DNA of 64,000 nucleotides from Neurospora crassa OR74A (taxonomy: Eukaryota; Ascomycota; Sordariomycetes; Sordariales; Sordariaceae), in NCBI RefSeq assembly GCF_000182925.2, contig NC_026501.1, positions 372,001 to 436,000 on the forward strand, given 5' to 3'. Below the pieces are notes generated by a model. That model saw only the letters and a program-made list of their open reading frames with translations, was not told where the DNA came from and made no database searches. Both the position numbers and the translations under genes were made by a program. Below, piece after piece: positions 62,306 through 64,000 of the stretch. Position 1 is the first letter of the stretch. Each line of letters begins with the position of its first letter.

Positions 62306-62678
62306 GTGTGATGTGATTGCGGACGCAGCGGGCGGTCCTTGTCTTGTTTGTCTGTCTGTCTGTCTGTCTGTCTTGTGTGTCTTTCACTTCACACTCCCGC
62401 TCTCTCGAGAGAAGAGAGTCGGAGACCTAATCCCTCTTCCCTCTCCCCCTGTTCCTGTTCTTCTGGTTCAGTTTGTTTCCACTTTGGAATTCTTGTGACC
62501 CTAGAACCCCCCCGCCGTTGGGTAGTGTAGTGTAGTGTAGTGTACATAGTTGGTTAAAGCGACCGATGACATGGTGGTGGATGCAAGCGAAAGAAAGAAA
62601 AAATGGGCTGGAACGTCGGTTGGGTCCCAACAAGGTCTTTCTTGAAAACAGATGCCACAGTTGCATCGCAGAGCTCCA

Positions 62679-62679
62679 G

Positions 62680-62716
<37 letters not shown>
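62679..62716. repeat. (CCAG)n microsatellite
   Basis: About eight CCAG copies followed by a GGCAGC-type hexamer run to about 62750. Confidence 0.9.
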
Positions 62717-63063
62717 CGTAGCGGCAGCCAGCGGCAGCGGCAGCGGCACCCGTTCCGCTACATACAGTATCACATTTACAGAATGGCACAATGACCCAAG
62801 GGAAGTGAGACAAGGGAAGTTCAGAAGGGAACGGGACGGAATCTGAAAATCACGCGACACATTTGTCTTGACCTCGGGCAAGCAAATCGGCCTCACCCGC
62901 CCGATCAGGAACGGGATGGCAGCAGCAGCCAGCGGTTGTTGTAGGTATGTAATATGTAATGTTCTTTTGTCTTTGATGGAATCACGACTGTTAGGTTGTC
63001 GATCCCCCATGTTCATCCGTGGAAGCGACTACAGATCATCTTCCCTTTCCCTGGACATGTGCG

Positions 63064-63127
63064 AAGAAGAAGAAGAAGAAGAAGAAGAAGAAGAAGAAGA
63101 AGAAGAAGAAGAAGAAGAAGAAGAAGA
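63064..63127. repeat. (GAA)n microsatellite
   Basis: About 21 uninterrupted GAA triplets. Long purine GAA runs can form triplex DNA (general knowledge). Confidence 0.95.
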
Positions 63128-64000
63128 AAAGAATGGACTAGCCGCCCCTGACATTCCGCGTCTAGGCAAGTTCTTGGAAGCATTCGCCAGTCCACACTCA
63201 TCAACATTGGCAAATTAAGTATTGCGACCCTCATTCATCCATACCAGGTATTCCATATTACACGCATAAATCAAGAGTCCGCATATTTTTTGCATGTTTT
63301 GCATTTGCGACGACGACGACGACGAAGACGATTTCACCATTACAAGAGCCCAACCATTACCAGGGGGCCCCGCCGTTAGGCACCGCGAATGTGCTAACCG
63401 GCGAGCATGGCCCGGTATCCCCGGCGGCCCGGCCCCTACACTGCCTACCTACTCGACTGTTGTATCAACGTAGAACAAAACAAAACAAAAACAAGAATAG
63501 GAAATGATATTCTGACGGCCCTTGGTTAGGTGGACTACTGGTGTTCTTTTGCAGTACCAGGTCTAGGTCCCAGATCAAGTCTGTTGGTGATTTAAGTTTC
63601 CATTTCAGATGGAGCGCTTGAAATATGAAAGAAATGAAAATCTGGGTACAGTATCAAAAATACGCAAGCAGCTGAGGTAACTAAGAAATGATCTGAAAAG
63701 GGTCGGGAGGAATGTAAACGAAACAAAACATCGATACTTGCTTCAGGTAAAATGTGAAAGAAGGAAACAAAGAAACATATGTGATGGTTGGGTTCACGTC
63801 AACGAGATATCATAACGAGAGAAACGAAGAAAAGACGACTCCTCGTTTCAGCGGTATCCGTGCACAACTGGCACAGACAGAGAGCCTCAAGGGAACTCGT
63901 TGTTTGTTTTTGTTGCGTTTTGTCGTACTCTATGCTTTCAAAAGCTTTGTTCGAATCACCTTGTATCAGATCTGGAGAACGTCCCTCGTATCTGTCGATT

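Larger units (their letters stand above)
58603..64000. other. Gene-poor region with many short tandem repeats
   Basis: No coding region I can support in 5.4 kb on either strand; open frames reach 183 codons but are low-complexity or unstructured in composition. It includes an upstream region for the SUR7-like gene and many microsatellites from 61.9 kb on: AC (61883-61903), GGCA (62284-62305), TGTC (62346-62371), CCAG (62679-62716), GAA (63064-63127). The right edge could be the flank of a gene beyond the window. Confidence 0.45.

Noticed and set aside
62284-62716. Regular short repeats reminiscent of a CRISPR array
   Set aside because: Plain tetranucleotide microsatellites with no spacers, in a eukaryotic genome.

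Overview
The window looks like nuclear DNA of a filamentous ascomycete of the order Sordariales, most likely Neurospora or a close relative such as Sordaria. The evidence is compact genes with short introns (about 60-90 nt, GTRNGT donors, CTAAC/CTGAC-type branch sites), a HET-domain gene, intron-containing tRNA genes, and a Tc1-type transposon whose coding strand carries both C-to-T and G-to-A changes of the kind left by repeat-induced point mutation (RIP). As I recall, in Neurospora crassa the H3K27 methyltransferase gene set-7 and the H3K27me3-reader gene epr-1 have nearby locus numbers. Both are present here about 29 kb apart. The species assignment is an inference.

Layout. 1-6.3 kb: gene-poor, full of palindromic TACCTACCTAGGTAGGTA-type runs, with one ~646-bp inverted-repeat element (2081-2726) that has tRNA-promoter-like boxes inside. 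6.3-8.1 kb: EPR-1-like BAH/PHD protein (-). 9.7-12.0 kb: ATG22 vacuolar effluxer (-), with a 6-nt microexon. 12.0-13.4 kb: Tc1-like transposon with perfect 32-bp ends inserted 55 bp upstream of the ATG22 start. 15.5-16.5 kb: GRGGAGN-repeat (DUF3602/Par32-type) protein (-). 18.0-20.4 kb: HET protein (+). 21.0 kb: tRNA-Ser(CGA). 21.7-29.5 kb: three paralogous TOS1-type cell-wall proteins (one -, two +) that differ in intron content; the third has an apparent frameshift. 30.2-34.0 kb: RAD2/XPG nuclease (-). 34.8-35.5 kb: NAA38/LSMD1-type NatC subunit (+), with protein-like sequence continuing beyond its stop. 37.0-43.7 kb: SET-7/E(z) methyltransferase (-) with a ~960-residue low-complexity tail. 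45.7-47.0 kb: PIL1/LSP1 eisosome protein (+). 48.0 kb: tRNA-Val(TAC) (-). 48.4-49.4 kb: mitochondrial ribosome recycling factor (+). 50.0-51.3 kb: a probable mitochondrial protein (-). 51.9-55.8 kb: WDR6/RTT10-type WD40 protein (-). 57.5-58.6 kb: SUR7-like membrane protein (-). 58.6-64 kb: no gene I can support, many short tandem repeats.

How the genes relate. Most are housekeeping genes that do not form a single pathway. Three functional groupings stand out. SET-7 (writer) and EPR-1 (reader) belong to the same facultative-heterochromatin system. PIL1 and the SUR7-like protein both belong to the eisosome/MCC plasma-membrane domain. The three TOS1 paralogues form a local cell-wall gene cluster. 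I found no clearly new multi-gene system. The most unusual items are the split PHD finger of EPR-1, the discordant introns of the TOS1 cluster, the inverted-repeat element at 2.1-2.7 kb, the ATG22 microexon and the coding-like sequence downstream of NAA38.
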